From NCBI RefSeq assembly GCF_947301925.1, contig NZ_CAMYUE010000002.1, positions 378,131 through 442,130 on the forward strand: 64,000 nt of DNA, given 5' to 3'. This DNA comes from an uncultured Ruminococcus sp. (GTDB lineage: Bacteria > Bacillota > Clostridia > Oscillospirales > Ruminococcaceae). The notes below the pieces were generated by a model, which ran no database searches, had not been told where the DNA came from, and saw only the letters and a list, made by a program, of their open reading frames with translations. This document shows, one piece after another, positions 17,780-25,480 of the stretch. Positions within the stretch are counted from its first letter, which is position 1; each line of letters starts with the position of its first letter. Position numbers and translations under genes: made by a program.

Positions 17780-18883
17780 TCATTCTTCTGCCAGCTCCTT
17801 CAGCCAGCTGCCTATGCGCTCCCTTGAATACGGGATATCGTCGCAGTATATGCTCATGACCTTGTGGACCTCTGCTCCCGCAGCCATTTTGCGGACGTCC
17901 TCAACGCTGCTTCCGTAGCCGCTGCTGCCCTGTGTGGCTATCAGGTAGATATCCTTGCCGCTGAAGTCGGCACCTTCAAGGAAGGTCGCCACAGGCATAG
18001 GCACTCTCCCCCACCACAGAGGATAGACCAGTATTATCTTATCATATCCGCGTATATCTATGTCCTCTATGGGAGGTCTTGCGTTTTGGCGGAGCTCTTT
18101 GCCTGCCGCGGAGACTGTATCGCCGTAGCCCGAAGGATACTTTTCTCCCGTAAGGGTTATAGCCCTGACGTCGCAGTCAACAGCATTGCTTATCATATCC
18201 GCTATGAGCTGGTCGCTGCCCATGAGTTCGCCGTCCGCCAGCAGCAGGGAGGCTCCCGATACAGCGTCCGCATCATCATTGAAGTCTGTATTGCCCAGCC
18301 TCGTAAAGTATACCACAAGGGGCTTTTCGCCGTGCAGCTCCACCTTATCGCCGCTTATAGCCTCGGAATAGTCTATACGCACAGTCTTGTAATGACGATT
18401 AAGATACGGCACAAGAGCAAGTCCCACAGCTATGGCCGCAACACAGCCCAGTGCGATGAACAGCGCCGCACGCTTCTTTTTCTTCGTCCTTGCATAACCG
18501 TGCATTCCTCCGTGAAGCACCGAAAGTGCCAGCACAGCCGTTGCAAGGTATGTGTGCAGCCCGGCGCTGCCGATAATGCTGACCTGCGGCAGCAGAGTCC
18601 TCGACACGTCCATACTGCTTACCATAAGCGCCGCTGAAGACAGCATGAGCAGTATTATAACAGCGTCAGAAAACCTCCTGACGGCAGACTTTCCCCTCAG
18701 CTTAGGTATCGAAGGCAGGTACTTTCTCTTTATCGCCATGTGTATTATCAGGCACAGGAAGAACCCTGCGCCGAGGAGCTCGTGTATAACGTTGCCTGTA
18801 AAGACGTACACCATCTGCACCAGCATTATCGCATACATCAGTATATCCACAGCTGTGCCTGTGTATTTCACGGACTTTTTCAT
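17780..18883 (-). CDS. Membrane protein fused to flavodoxin
   Basis: 367 residues. The first 165 form four or five membrane helices with His residues in LIIHMAIK and VLHGGMHGYA, the pattern of DUF4405-like cytochrome b-type domains. Residues about 190-365 are a flavodoxin-like domain: KPLVVYFTRLGNT at its start (phosphate loop slightly altered from S/TxTGNT), YDKIILVYPLWWGRVPMP and LIATQGSSGYG. I infer a membrane-tethered FMN protein that passes electrons across or at the membrane. Ribosome site CGGAGG precedes the ATG. Such fusions occur in other gut Clostridia; the donor and acceptor are unknown. Confidence 0.75.
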   Translation of the reverse strand: MKKSVKYTGTAVDILMYAIMLVQMVYVFTGNVIHELLGAGFFLCLIIHMAIKRKYLPSIPKLRGKSAVRRFSDAVIILLMLSSAALMVSSMDVSRTLLPQVSIIGSAGLHTYLATAVLALSVLHGGMHGYARTKKKKRAALFIALGCVAAIAVGLALVPYLNRHYKTVRIDYSEAISGDKVELHGEKPLVVYFTRLGNTDFNDDADAVSGASLLLADGELMGSDQLIADMISNAVDCDVRAITLTGEKYPSGYGDTVSAAGKELRQNARPPIEDIDIRGYDKIILVYPLWWGRVPMPVATFLEGADFSGKDIYLIATQGSSGYGSSVEDVRKMAAGAEVHKVMSIYCDDIPYSRERIGSWLKELAEE

Positions 18884-18933
18884 AGAAACCTCCGAATTGT
18901 TCTGTATTATGGCGCAAATACCTCAGATCGCCG

Positions 18934-20289
18934 CTATTCCCTGTCTGCGCCGCGGAGCTGTCTGTCCTTGCCGCTGAAATAGAAATACGCCGCAAAGCAC
19001 ATGATTATCTGTAAAACCGTGGAACAGGGTATGGACATACCTATCAGGAACAGCGAACCGTCTCCTATCCTCTGCATAAGAAAAGCAACGGGTATCCTTA
19101 CGAGGAAGGCTCCGCATATCCCCTGAAGCATTACAAATCCAGTCTTTTCGATACCGTTGTAGTATCCGATAAAGCAGAACAGGAAGCAGGTGTTCAGGCA
19201 GTCTATGGCATAGGCCTTGAGGTAGTCCCATGCAGCCTTCACCGTGTCGGTATCATGTGAGAACACGCCTGCAAGCAGGTCTCCGCGGAAGAATGTCAGC
19301 AGGAACATGACAAATCCGAACGCAAAAGACACTGCAACACCTGTTTTCAGAGCCTTACGGGCGCGTTTCATCTTACCTGCTCCGTAATTCTGTGCTACGA
19401 ATGCGGTCATTGACTGCATGAACGCAAGAGGCACAAGCATTATGAACACGCATACCTTCTCTGCCACTCCGACTCCCGCAGAGGCAGTTACTCCGAGACG
19501 GTTTACAATGGCAAGCATAACAAGGAAGGATATCCCCACCAGGAAATCCTGAAGGGCTATGGGCGTGCCTATACGGAATATTATTGCCGCATACCCTTTC
19601 ACAAGCTTTATGTAAGCCCTGTGGAACTCAAACGGGAGCTTCTTGTGACGTATCATCACAAATGATATGACCACGCTTATGAGCTGCGCCATTACCGTAG
19701 CAAGAGCAGCTCCCGAAGCCCCCATATGGAACACCGCCACAAACAGAAGGTCGCCTATGATATTGAAAGCGCAGGCTATTCCCACCGCTATCAGCGGCGT
19801 CCTTGAATCACCAAGTCCTCTGAAAATGCTGCCAAGGAGATTATAGGCCGTTATTACAAGGAAGCCTCCGCCGCATATCCTTATGTAACCCGATGTCTTG
19901 TCAAAGGCCTCCGAGGGAGCCTGCATGAGCCGGGCAAGTCCCGACGCGCCCAATGAGCAAAGCAGGGTAAGGACAGCTCCCGTAACCGCAAATATAACAA
20001 GTCCCGTTCCAATGGTGCGGGCTGCTTCATCGGAACGCTTCTGTCCTATGCGCTGGCCAACCGCAACTGTAATGCCCATGGAAAAGCTTACCAGGATATT
20101 TGTCAGCGTCATCACTATCTGCGAGCCCGTTGATACTGCCGACACATCAGCCTTTTCCGCAAATCTTCCCACTACCAGCAGGTCAACCGCTCCGTACATG
20201 GCCTGAAGGAACATGGCCAGAAGCACCGGCAGCATGAACTTCAGCAGCTTGGACAGTATCCTGCCCTCTGTAAAATCGTTGTTTTCCAT
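18934..20289 (-). CDS. MATE-family multidrug/cation efflux transporter
   Basis: 451 residues and about 12 predicted membrane helices in two similar halves. Typical MATE segments are visible: ILSKLLKFMLPVLLAMFLQA at the start, GAVDLLVVGRFAEKADVSAV, MGITVAVGQRIGQK, and in the second half AFMQSMTAFVAQNYGAGKMKRARKAL. MATE proteins export drugs or metabolites using Na+ or H+ gradients at the cytoplasmic membrane. Good ribosome site (TGGAGG). It lies 50 bases upstream of the flavodoxin fusion gene on the same strand, so the two may share a transcript. Confidence 0.92.
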   Translation of the reverse strand: MENNDFTEGRILSKLLKFMLPVLLAMFLQAMYGAVDLLVVGRFAEKADVSAVSTGSQIVMTLTNILVSFSMGITVAVGQRIGQKRSDEAARTIGTGLVIFAVTGAVLTLLCSLGASGLARLMQAPSEAFDKTSGYIRICGGGFLVITAYNLLGSIFRGLGDSRTPLIAVGIACAFNIIGDLLFVAVFHMGASGAALATVMAQLISVVISFVMIRHKKLPFEFHRAYIKLVKGYAAIIFRIGTPIALQDFLVGISFLVMLAIVNRLGVTASAGVGVAEKVCVFIMLVPLAFMQSMTAFVAQNYGAGKMKRARKALKTGVAVSFAFGFVMFLLTFFRGDLLAGVFSHDTDTVKAAWDYLKAYAIDCLNTCFLFCFIGYYNGIEKTGFVMLQGICGAFLVRIPVAFLMQRIGDGSLFLIGMSIPCSTVLQIIMCFAAYFYFSGKDRQLRGADRE

Positions 20290-20359
20290 AAAACCTCCAT
20301 AAAAAAGAGGATAAAGCAGCCTGCTGAGACCTGCTGCCTTATCTCATAAACCGTTAATA

Positions 20360-20797
20360 TCAGATATTGTTTCCAAGTATCTCCGAAAGCGCCCGCTCAA
20401 AGTCCCTGTCCTGCTGGAGAGTGCGTTTCGGAAGTCCCCTTGTTCGTCCGCCGCCGCGGCGTATCTTAGCAGAAACGGCGCGGAATTCCAGCAGTCCGGA
20501 GATATTATCCTCAGTATAGCGCCTGCCGTCCTGATTCAGGACTATGGCACGCCTGCTGAGGCACATAGCCGCAAGTCCGTAATCCTGGGTCACGGCTATG
20601 TCCCCTGCACCGATAAGGTTCACAAGGCGGATATCCGCACTGTCCGCACCCTTGTCAACTATTATTGTATCTGCACCGTCACGCTGTATGGAATGAGACG
20701 TATCGCATATTATCGTACACCCGACGCCATATCGCTTTGCAGTACGCACAGCTATATCCACCACGGGACAGCCGTCTGCATCTATAAATATCCTCAT
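20360..20797 (-). CDS. YaiI/YqxD-family (DUF188, UPF0178) protein
   Basis: 145 residues, full family length. Conserved features are FIDADGCPV at the start, a GADTIIVDKGADSADIRLV stretch, GDIAVTQDYGLAAM and the Arg/Gly-rich RRGGGRTRG near the end. The fold is PIN-like with conserved aspartates, so a nuclease-type activity is suspected, but the cellular role of the family is not established. It stands alone, between the MATE and crcB genes, on the same strand. Confidence 0.9.
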   Translation of the reverse strand: MRIFIDADGCPVVDIAVRTAKRYGVGCTIICDTSHSIQRDGADTIIVDKGADSADIRLVNLIGAGDIAVTQDYGLAAMCLSRRAIVLNQDGRRYTEDNISGLLEFRAVSAKIRRGGGRTRGLPKRTLQQDRDFERALSEILGNNI

Positions 20798-20896
20798 ATC
20801 AGTCTCTTATGAACTCCTTATCAGTATCGGGAACGCCCTTTTCTCCCGTATAATATATGTTTACCGTGATACTCATATGATGCGCCCTTCTCTTTA

Positions 20897-21271
20897 TCAG
20901 AACACCTTATCAACAATGAACTGCGCCCCGAAGACCGCCGCCACTCCCAGCAATATGCTCAGAATGACATATGACGCAGCCGTCAGACAGGAGCCCCTTC
21001 CGATAAGTCCGCCCGTCTCAAGGGCAAAGGAAGAAAATGTGGTAAATCCGCCGCACAGTCCCACCTTCAGGAACAGCACCAGCCTGGGATACTCAGAAAG
21101 CTGCTTTGACGCAAGAGCTGCCACAGCTCCGATAATGATGCAGCCCGCTATATTTACAATGAAAGTCTTCACGGGAAAGCCCTGCTGGCTGCCAAGGGGC
21201 AGCTTTCCTGCAAGATATCGCAGCACTGCGCCCAAAGCGCCCCCTGCCGCAACTGTCAGGCAGTCCTTCAT
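20897..21271 (-). CDS. crcB: CrcB/Fluc fluoride channel
   Basis: 124 residues from the ATG at 21271 (AGGAGG seven bases upstream; the longer reading to 21322 crosses the promoter). There are four membrane helices and the family motifs GGALGAVLRYLAG, NIAGCIIIGA and GLCGGFTTFSSFALE. Fluc proteins form dual-topology dimers that leak fluoride out of the cell. No fluoride riboswitch is apparent between promoter and start, since the leader is only about 20 bases. Single-copy crcB suggests a homodimer. Confidence 0.93.
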   Translation of the reverse strand: MKDCLTVAAGGALGAVLRYLAGKLPLGSQQGFPVKTFIVNIAGCIIIGAVAALASKQLSEYPRLVLFLKVGLCGGFTTFSSFALETGGLIGRGSCLTAASYVILSILLGVAAVFGAQFIVDKVF

Positions 21272-21299
21272 GCTATCGCCTCCTACGAATGATATTATT

Positions 21300-21328
21300 A
21301 TTATATCATACAAGCGACCCATTTACAA
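21300..21328 (-). promoter_or_regulatory. Promoter of crcB
   Basis: TTGTAA, 17 bases, TATAAT on the minus strand, about 30 bases before the start codon. Three other minus-strand promoters in the window use the same TTGTAA -35 box. Confidence 0.8.
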
Positions 21329-21420
21329 TACCGCGCTGAAATGATATAATATAAACAGACACAGGTTAAGCTCCCTACGGCAGAAGCGCAGGGCAGTACT
21401 AACGTACAGGAGGTCGGGAT

Positions 21421-21471
21421 ATGAAGCACTATGGAGACGCGGAATGTCATTTTTTGTCCTCTTTGTCTTGA
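21421..21471 (+). pseudogene. Start of a truncated gene, cut by the repeat-flanked cassette
   Basis: AGGAGG precedes an ATG that reads MKHYGDAECH and then stops after 16 codons, inside the first copy of the 48-bp repeat. A TATAAT lies about 80 bases upstream. A real promoter and ribosome site with almost no gene behind them suggest that an older gene was interrupted here. Its identity is unknown; an MKHYGD start occurs in some mobile-element methyltransferases I recall, which is only a hint. Confidence 0.4.
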
Positions 21472-21497
21472 TGAAACGGAAGGATCATGGTATAATG
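21450..21497 (+). repeat. 48-bp direct repeat, copy 1 (carries a promoter)
   Basis: It matches 22586-22633 at 42 of 48 positions. It contains TTGATG-17-TATAAT. The two copies bracket the membrane-protein/DJ-1 cassette. Confidence 0.8.
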
Positions 21498-21536
21498 GTA
21501 TGGTACGAAAAACTATATGAACGGAGCAACGATACA

Positions 21537-21968
21537 GTGAAAAAAATCTATGCGTGGGAACCGTGGTTCTTTATCGTGTTTGGTCTGTTTCATCTTCATA
21601 GAGTCTGGGCATTGCTTGACAGAGAATCTTATGCAGCATTTTGGATGGGAATCTTGAACAGCAAAGGTGCAGCATATTTCCTGATCATGGGAGTGCTTGC
21701 GGCACTATGTGTCACTGGGATCATAGCTTTTTTCAAGAACAGGAAACAAAATTTTTGGTGGAGATGGGTATACATTTTCGGCGGGGGCTATGTCCTATTC
21801 GATTTGTTTGCCATTGCAGCGGGGCTGAAACTATGGAGCCGCTTGCTGCAATTGATGTTTGACACTGCCTCACCGTACTGGAATGCAGTTTGGTCATTCT
21901 TTATTGTTCTTGGTGGATTGTCTTTCTCATTAGGCGTAATTTTGTTATATGAGAGGAAGCAGAAATGA
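21537..21968 (+). CDS. Small membrane protein of unknown function
   Basis: 143 residues from the GTG at 21537, which has GGAG about ten bases upstream. The open frame extends back to 21444, but an ATG at 21495 lies within the promoter -10 box, so earlier starts are unlikely. Four hydrophobic helices are visible (FFIVFGLFHL, FLIMGVLAALCVTGIIAFF, YIFGGGYVLFDLFAIAAG, AVWSFFIVLGGLSFSLGVIL). I do not recognise the family. It overlaps or abuts the DJ-1 gene, so the two form one unit downstream of the repeat promoter. Confidence 0.65.
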   Translation: MKKIYAWEPWFFIVFGLFHLHRVWALLDRESYAAFWMGILNSKGAAYFLIMGVLAALCVTGIIAFFKNRKQNFWWRWVYIFGGGYVLFDLFAIAAGLKLWSRLLQLMFDTASPYWNAVWSFFIVLGGLSFSLGVILLYERKQK

Positions 21969-21982
21969 GAGGTGCTGCAGAT

Positions 21983-22543
21983 ATGAATGTATTACTGTTT
22001 CTCGCAAATGGCTTTGAAACAATGGAAGCAAGTGTGTTTGTCGATATTATGGGCTGGGCAGGTATTAAAGTTACAACCTGCGCTATGCGAAAAAACATTA
22101 CAAGTACCTTCGGAGTATCGGTCAATGCGGATATTTTGATAAGTGATGTTTGCATTGACGATTATGATGCACTGGCTATTCCCGGTGGATTTGAAAAATA
22201 CGGATTCTATGAAGACGCTTTTTCTGAGCAGGCAGCAAGGCTCATCAAGGAATTCAATGACCGTGGCAAACTGATCGCTACAATCTGCGTTGCAGCACTT
22301 GCACTCGGAAACAGTGGCATATTGAACGGCAAAAGGGCTACTACTTATCATCTGAACAACGGTCGCAGACAGAAACAGCTCGCAGAATATGGTGCGATCG
22401 TTGTAAATGAGCCGGTAGTAAGAACGGAGAATATCATCACCTCATACTGTCCGCAGACCGGATCGGCGGTGGCGTTTCTACTGCTGGAAGAACTGGTGGG
22501 GGCAGAACAAATGCAGAAAACAAAGACTGCTATGGGATTCTGA
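21983..22543 (+). CDS. DJ-1/PfpI-family protein
   Basis: 186 residues from the ATG at 21983 (GAGGTG eight bases upstream; an ATG at 21965 overlapping the previous stop is also possible). Motifs: LLFLANGFETMEAS, with the conserved Glu, YDALAIPGGFEKYGFY, and the nucleophile elbow ATICVAALALGNSG with its reactive Cys. Members act as glyoxalases, deglycase-like or stress proteins in the cytoplasm; this branch (YajL/ThiJ-like) is not specific enough to assign a reaction. Followed directly by a strong terminator. Confidence 0.88.
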   Translation: MNVLLFLANGFETMEASVFVDIMGWAGIKVTTCAMRKNITSTFGVSVNADILISDVCIDDYDALAIPGGFEKYGFYEDAFSEQAARLIKEFNDRGKLIATICVAALALGNSGILNGKRATTYHLNNGRRQKQLAEYGAIVVNEPVVRTENIITSYCPQTGSAVAFLLLEELVGAEQMQKTKTAMGF

Positions 22544-22562
22544 ATAGTTAGTTTTCCTATTT

Positions 22563-22591
22563 GGCTCACTTCGGTGAGCCGCTATTTTTTT
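22563..22591 (+). terminator. Terminator of the DJ-1 unit
   Basis: GGCTCAC-TTCG-GTGAGCC followed by GCTA and seven T. A perfect 7-bp stem with a stable tetraloop. Confidence 0.92.
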
Positions 22592-22633
22592 GCCCGTTTT
22601 GACTTGATGAAATGGAAGGATTATGGTATAATG
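22586..22633 (+). repeat. 48-bp direct repeat, copy 2 (carries a promoter)
   Basis: The partner of 21450-21497. It has TTGATG-17-TATAAT and so should drive transcription into the AGTAGTAA repeat region and the phosphatase gene. Confidence 0.8.
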
Positions 22634-22653
22634 AAAAGGCATATACCGGCGCT

Positions 22654-22793
22654 TTAGTAGTATCATACTGTGATCTTGGTAGTAAGCGCAGTAGTAAACG
22701 TAGTAGTAATTGATATACAACCGGCGATCAGCCGGAACACGCGCCAATTCCTTAGTAGTAACACACCCTGTGTTTACTACCATTTTTACTACT
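22654..22793. repeat. Cluster of AGTAGTAA motifs
   Basis: The non-coding stretch 22634-22932 contains GTAGTA-type motifs at 22654, 22679, 22690, 22702 and 22754 on the plus strand and inverted copies at 22775-22780 and 22786-22793. Three in the middle are spaced 10-12 bases apart. A CCGGC-GATCA-GCCGG palindrome lies at 22721-22735. After the cluster, at about 22888-22921, CGGCAAA-like units repeat three times. This could be a regulator binding array or a recombination site. Confidence 0.6.
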
Positions 22794-22932
22794 AACGATG
22801 TCCTTAGAATGCCAAGATATGCCGCAATTTGCCGAGTTCACCGTGAATCTTGACAGAATCAGCACACCCGTTCGTCGAAGTATACAACGGCAAAATGCGG
22901 CAAATTACGGCAAAAACGGGAGGTTTATACCT

Positions 22933-23382
22933 ATGATAAAGGTTATGTTTGTGTGCCACGGCAATATATGCCGCTCGCCAATGGCGGAGTTCATAATGAA
23001 AAAGCTTGCAGCCGACGCAGGGAAAAGCGACTGCTTTTATATAGCCTCATGCGCCACCAGCACCGAGGAGCTGGGGAATCCCGTTTATCCGCCTGCCCGT
23101 TCGGAGCTTGCGCGGCACGGTATAGGCTGCACCGGAAAGACAGCCGTACAGCTCAAAAGATCGGACTACGGCAGCTATGATTATTTTATAGGCATGGATT
23201 CCGCAAACATACGCAATATGAACCGTATCTTCGGCAGCGACAGTGACGGGAAGGTATACAAGCTGCTGACCTTTGCGGGACGGAGCGACGATGTCTCCGA
23301 CCCGTGGTACAGCCGCGACTTCGGAAAGGCCTATGCCGATATCGAGGAGGGGTGCAGAGCTCTCCTCAGAAAGCTCACTTAA
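22933..23382 (+). CDS. Low-molecular-weight protein tyrosine phosphatase
   Basis: 149 residues from the ATG at 22933 (GGGAGG nine bases upstream; the frame is open further 5' but lacks a site and family similarity). The P-loop VCHGNICRSP gives the CX5R signature, and the DP loop appears as VSDPWYSRDF near residue 125, with the general-acid Asp. It should dephosphorylate tyrosine residues in the cytoplasm, often countering bacterial tyrosine kinases of polysaccharide assembly. No kinase gene is nearby. Confidence 0.93.
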   Translation: MIKVMFVCHGNICRSPMAEFIMKKLAADAGKSDCFYIASCATSTEELGNPVYPPARSELARHGIGCTGKTAVQLKRSDYGSYDYFIGMDSANIRNMNRIFGSDSDGKVYKLLTFAGRSDDVSDPWYSRDFGKAYADIEEGCRALLRKLT

Positions 23383-23523
23383 CAGGAATAATAAAAGCCG
23401 CTTTGTAGGAAATGCACAACACAGACTCCGCAATTTCAGCATAATTACAGGTTGAACCCTTTGAGCCTGTATGATAAAATTAGTATAAGATCAGAGGCTG
23501 GAATGCTGAAGGAGGGATAGGAT

Positions 23524-24042
23524 ATGGGCTTATTTTCAAAGCTTCTCGGTGAGAAATCCGAGCTGGGCGGCCTTCTGAAGGACGTTGCAAACGTCATAAA
23601 GCAGGAGTCCGTCAATCTGCACGAGAGCGAGATGACGGAGACCGCCGCAACTTATACCGATGACGTTAACACTGCGTCAGGCGTGGGCTATGGGAAATCA
23701 GGCTTTTCATGGGGGCCTGAGATGCCCGCGGAGGAGAATCAGTTCAACTTCAACGGCACCTACAAGGAATACTTCCGTGATGTGTTTATGAATGAATTTC
23801 CTCAATACAGCATTGTCTCAGCCGATTCCAACAACGGCAGAGCCACGGTGTTCACCTTCAATCTGGGAGTGAAAAAGGCGCTTGTGGTGGAGCTGCTGTC
23901 GGAAAAGAGCTCCGCATATAAGCTCCGCGAGGAATGCAAACGGGAGCATATCCCCTATCTTCGCTATTATTACGACCACCACGGCTGGTGGAACACAAGA
24001 GCGTACGTCGCAGAGCGTACAAGAAAAGCCCTTGAGGGCTGA
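23524..24042 (+). CDS. Uncharacterised protein with a possible nuclease-fold C-terminus
   Basis: 172 residues with a strong ribosome site (GAAGGAGG). The N-terminal 85 residues are polar and low in complexity. The C-terminal part (about 95-170) has a compact core: VFTFNLGVKKALVVELLS, then KLREECKREHIPYLRYYYDHHGWWN and YVAERTRKAL. The order (acidic strand, helix with LR, IPYLRYY strand, final helix) is like Vsr/DUF559-type endonuclease folds, but the usual D and second acidic residue are not obvious. It ends 11 bases before the structured RNA segment that precedes the reverse transcriptase. I do not recognise a named family. Confidence 0.5.
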   Translation: MGLFSKLLGEKSELGGLLKDVANVIKQESVNLHESEMTETAATYTDDVNTASGVGYGKSGFSWGPEMPAEENQFNFNGTYKEYFRDVFMNEFPQYSIVSADSNNGRATVFTFNLGVKKALVVELLSEKSSAYKLREECKREHIPYLRYYYDHHGWWNTRAYVAERTRKALEG

Positions 24043-24052
24043 TAAAAACGAA

Positions 24053-24189
24053 AAAAACAGAAAGAGAACGCCTTGCGCCTGCGGCGGATCAGGCACGGCT
24101 CAGCCAACGGCTTCGCAGGCAGCCGAACCGTGTACGGTCTTGTACATCCAAGAATTTTCTTGGCTTTAACGATTTCTCTTTCTGTTTTT
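24053..24189 (+). ncRNA. Candidate structured RNA closed by a 16-bp inverted repeat, next to the reverse transcriptase
   Basis: AAAAACAGAAAGAGAA (24053-24068) is perfectly complementary to 24174-24189. The 105 bases between are GC-rich and can form more stems: GCCTGCG (about 24077-24083) with CGCAGGC (24114-24120), TGTAC with GTACA (about 24131-24146) and CCAAGA with TCTTGG (about 24149-24163). The 3' arm ends 21 bases before the reverse transcriptase ATG. Retrons place a similar inverted-repeat-closed RNA before the RT. It might instead be a large terminator of the upstream gene. Confidence 0.5.
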
Positions 24190-24209
24190 CTTATTGTGAA
24201 GGAGAGAAA

Positions 24210-25400
24210 ATGTCATTACTCGAAAAGCTTTCACAGCCCGGCTGCTGGGAGAGCTTCTACCGATACAAGAGCTCCCTGACAGGCAGCACCGCCTTTTGCA
24301 GGGAGCTGCGCAGCTTTATGGACAGCAGAGGCTATATGCCTGTCTGCGAGGCCATAGAAAAGGGCTGCCCCTTGCCGCTTCCGAGGAGAGCGGTCATAAG
24401 CAAGCAGGATACGCAGAAAAAGCGAACGGTATATACCTACCCCGTGGCCTGGAACATGGTGATGAAGCTGCTGACCTACCTGCTGCTGAGAAAATACGAC
24501 TGCCTTTTCAGCAGCGGACTGTATTCCTTCCGCCCCAACAGGACGGCCAAGGACGCAATACGCCGACTGGCAGGGACTCCCCGTATCAGGGAGATGTATT
24601 CCTACAAGGTCGATATAAGCAACTATTTCAATTCCGTTCCCGTGGAGAAGCTTCTGCCCATGCTGGAGGAGATAATGCCCGACGATAAGGAGCTGTATGC
24701 CCTTCTGAGCAGTCTGCTCACAGAGCCGCGCGTCATGGACGGGGATAATATCATCACCGAGGAAAAGGGCATCATGGCAGGCACGCCCCTGTCCGCCTTC
24801 TTTGCCAACGTATACCTTATGGAGCTGGACAGCCGCTTTGCAGCCAAGGGCATACCCTACGGGCGATACTCCGACGATATCATACTTTTTGCGGACTCGG
24901 CGCAGGAATGCCGGAGCCTGGCCGCAGAGCTGCGCAGCTTCATCGCAGAGCGGGGACTGACCGTCAATCCCTCAAAGAAGAGCTTCTGTGCTCCCGCAGA
25001 GGGCTGGACATTTCTCGGCTTTTCCTATACGGACGGCGTTATAGATATAGCTCCCGCTTCCGTCCGGAAGCTGAAGAACAAGATGCGCCGCAAGACCAGA
25101 GCCCTTATGCGCTGGAAGCAGCGCAACCAGCTGGACGGTCAAAAGGCCGCACTTGCATTCATACGGATTTTCAACAGAAAGCTGTTCGAGTGCTCGGAGA
25201 ACAGCGACCTCACATGGAGCAGATGGTTCTTTTCTGCCATAAACACCGATGTGAGCCTCCGCGTCATTGACAATTACGCCCAGGACTGCGTGCGCTACCT
25301 TATCAGCGGAAAGCGCACCGCCGCCAGGTTCAACGTGAGATATGAGGAGATACGGGATCTGGGGCTTCGCAGCCTTGTACATGAATATTATCAGAAATAG
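24210..25400 (+). CDS. Stand-alone group II-like reverse transcriptase
   Basis: 396 residues; ribosome site AAGGAGAG. RT blocks in order: QKKRTVYTYP near 70, YSFRPNRTAKDAI near 105 (group II-type), KVDISNYFNSV with catalytic Asp 135, GIMAGTPLSAFFANVYL near 188, YSDD at 220-223 (Y-x-D-D active site) and a WTFLGFSY block near 267. A short thumb-like helical tail follows. No HNH endonuclease or intron RNA is seen, and the retron-specific features (NAxxH, VTG) are not evident. It is therefore a group II-like or unknown-group RT rather than an intron protein. Such enzymes often act in defence or repair. Confidence 0.85.
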   Translation: MSLLEKLSQPGCWESFYRYKSSLTGSTAFCRELRSFMDSRGYMPVCEAIEKGCPLPLPRRAVISKQDTQKKRTVYTYPVAWNMVMKLLTYLLLRKYDCLFSSGLYSFRPNRTAKDAIRRLAGTPRIREMYSYKVDISNYFNSVPVEKLLPMLEEIMPDDKELYALLSSLLTEPRVMDGDNIITEEKGIMAGTPLSAFFANVYLMELDSRFAAKGIPYGRYSDDIILFADSAQECRSLAAELRSFIAERGLTVNPSKKSFCAPAEGWTFLGFSYTDGVIDIAPASVRKLKNKMRRKTRALMRWKQRNQLDGQKAALAFIRIFNRKLFECSENSDLTWSRWFFSAINTDVSLRVIDNYAQDCVRYLISGKRTAARFNVRYEEIRDLGLRSLVHEYYQK

Positions 25401-25428
25401 TATATATATGGTGTAAAAGCGTACAAAA

Positions 25429-25455
25429 AGCCCCTGCGCATACTGCACAGGGGCT
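25429..25455. terminator. Bidirectional terminator between RT and radical SAM genes
   Basis: AGCCCCTG (25429-25436) pairs with CAGGGGCT (25448-25455). On the minus strand five T follow, fitting the radical SAM gene; on the plus strand the tail is weaker. Confidence 0.85.
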
Positions 25456-25480
25456 GTATCTCTATATATGTATATTCGTC

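Noticed and set aside
21272..21330. Fluoride riboswitch before crcB
   Set aside because: The leader between the promoter and start is only about 20-25 bases, too short for the aptamer.
22654..22793. CRISPR array
   Set aside because: Motifs are 8 bases, irregularly spaced and in both orientations; no 25-40 base repeats with unique spacers and no cas genes.
22798..22932. N-terminal extension of the phosphatase
   Set aside because: The family starts at the P-loop region just after the ATG at 22933, which has the ribosome site.
24210..25400. Reverse transcriptase as a group II intron maturase or diversity-generating retroelement
   Set aside because: No HNH endonuclease domain, no domain V-like intron hairpin and no Avd-like gene or template/variable repeat pair are visible.
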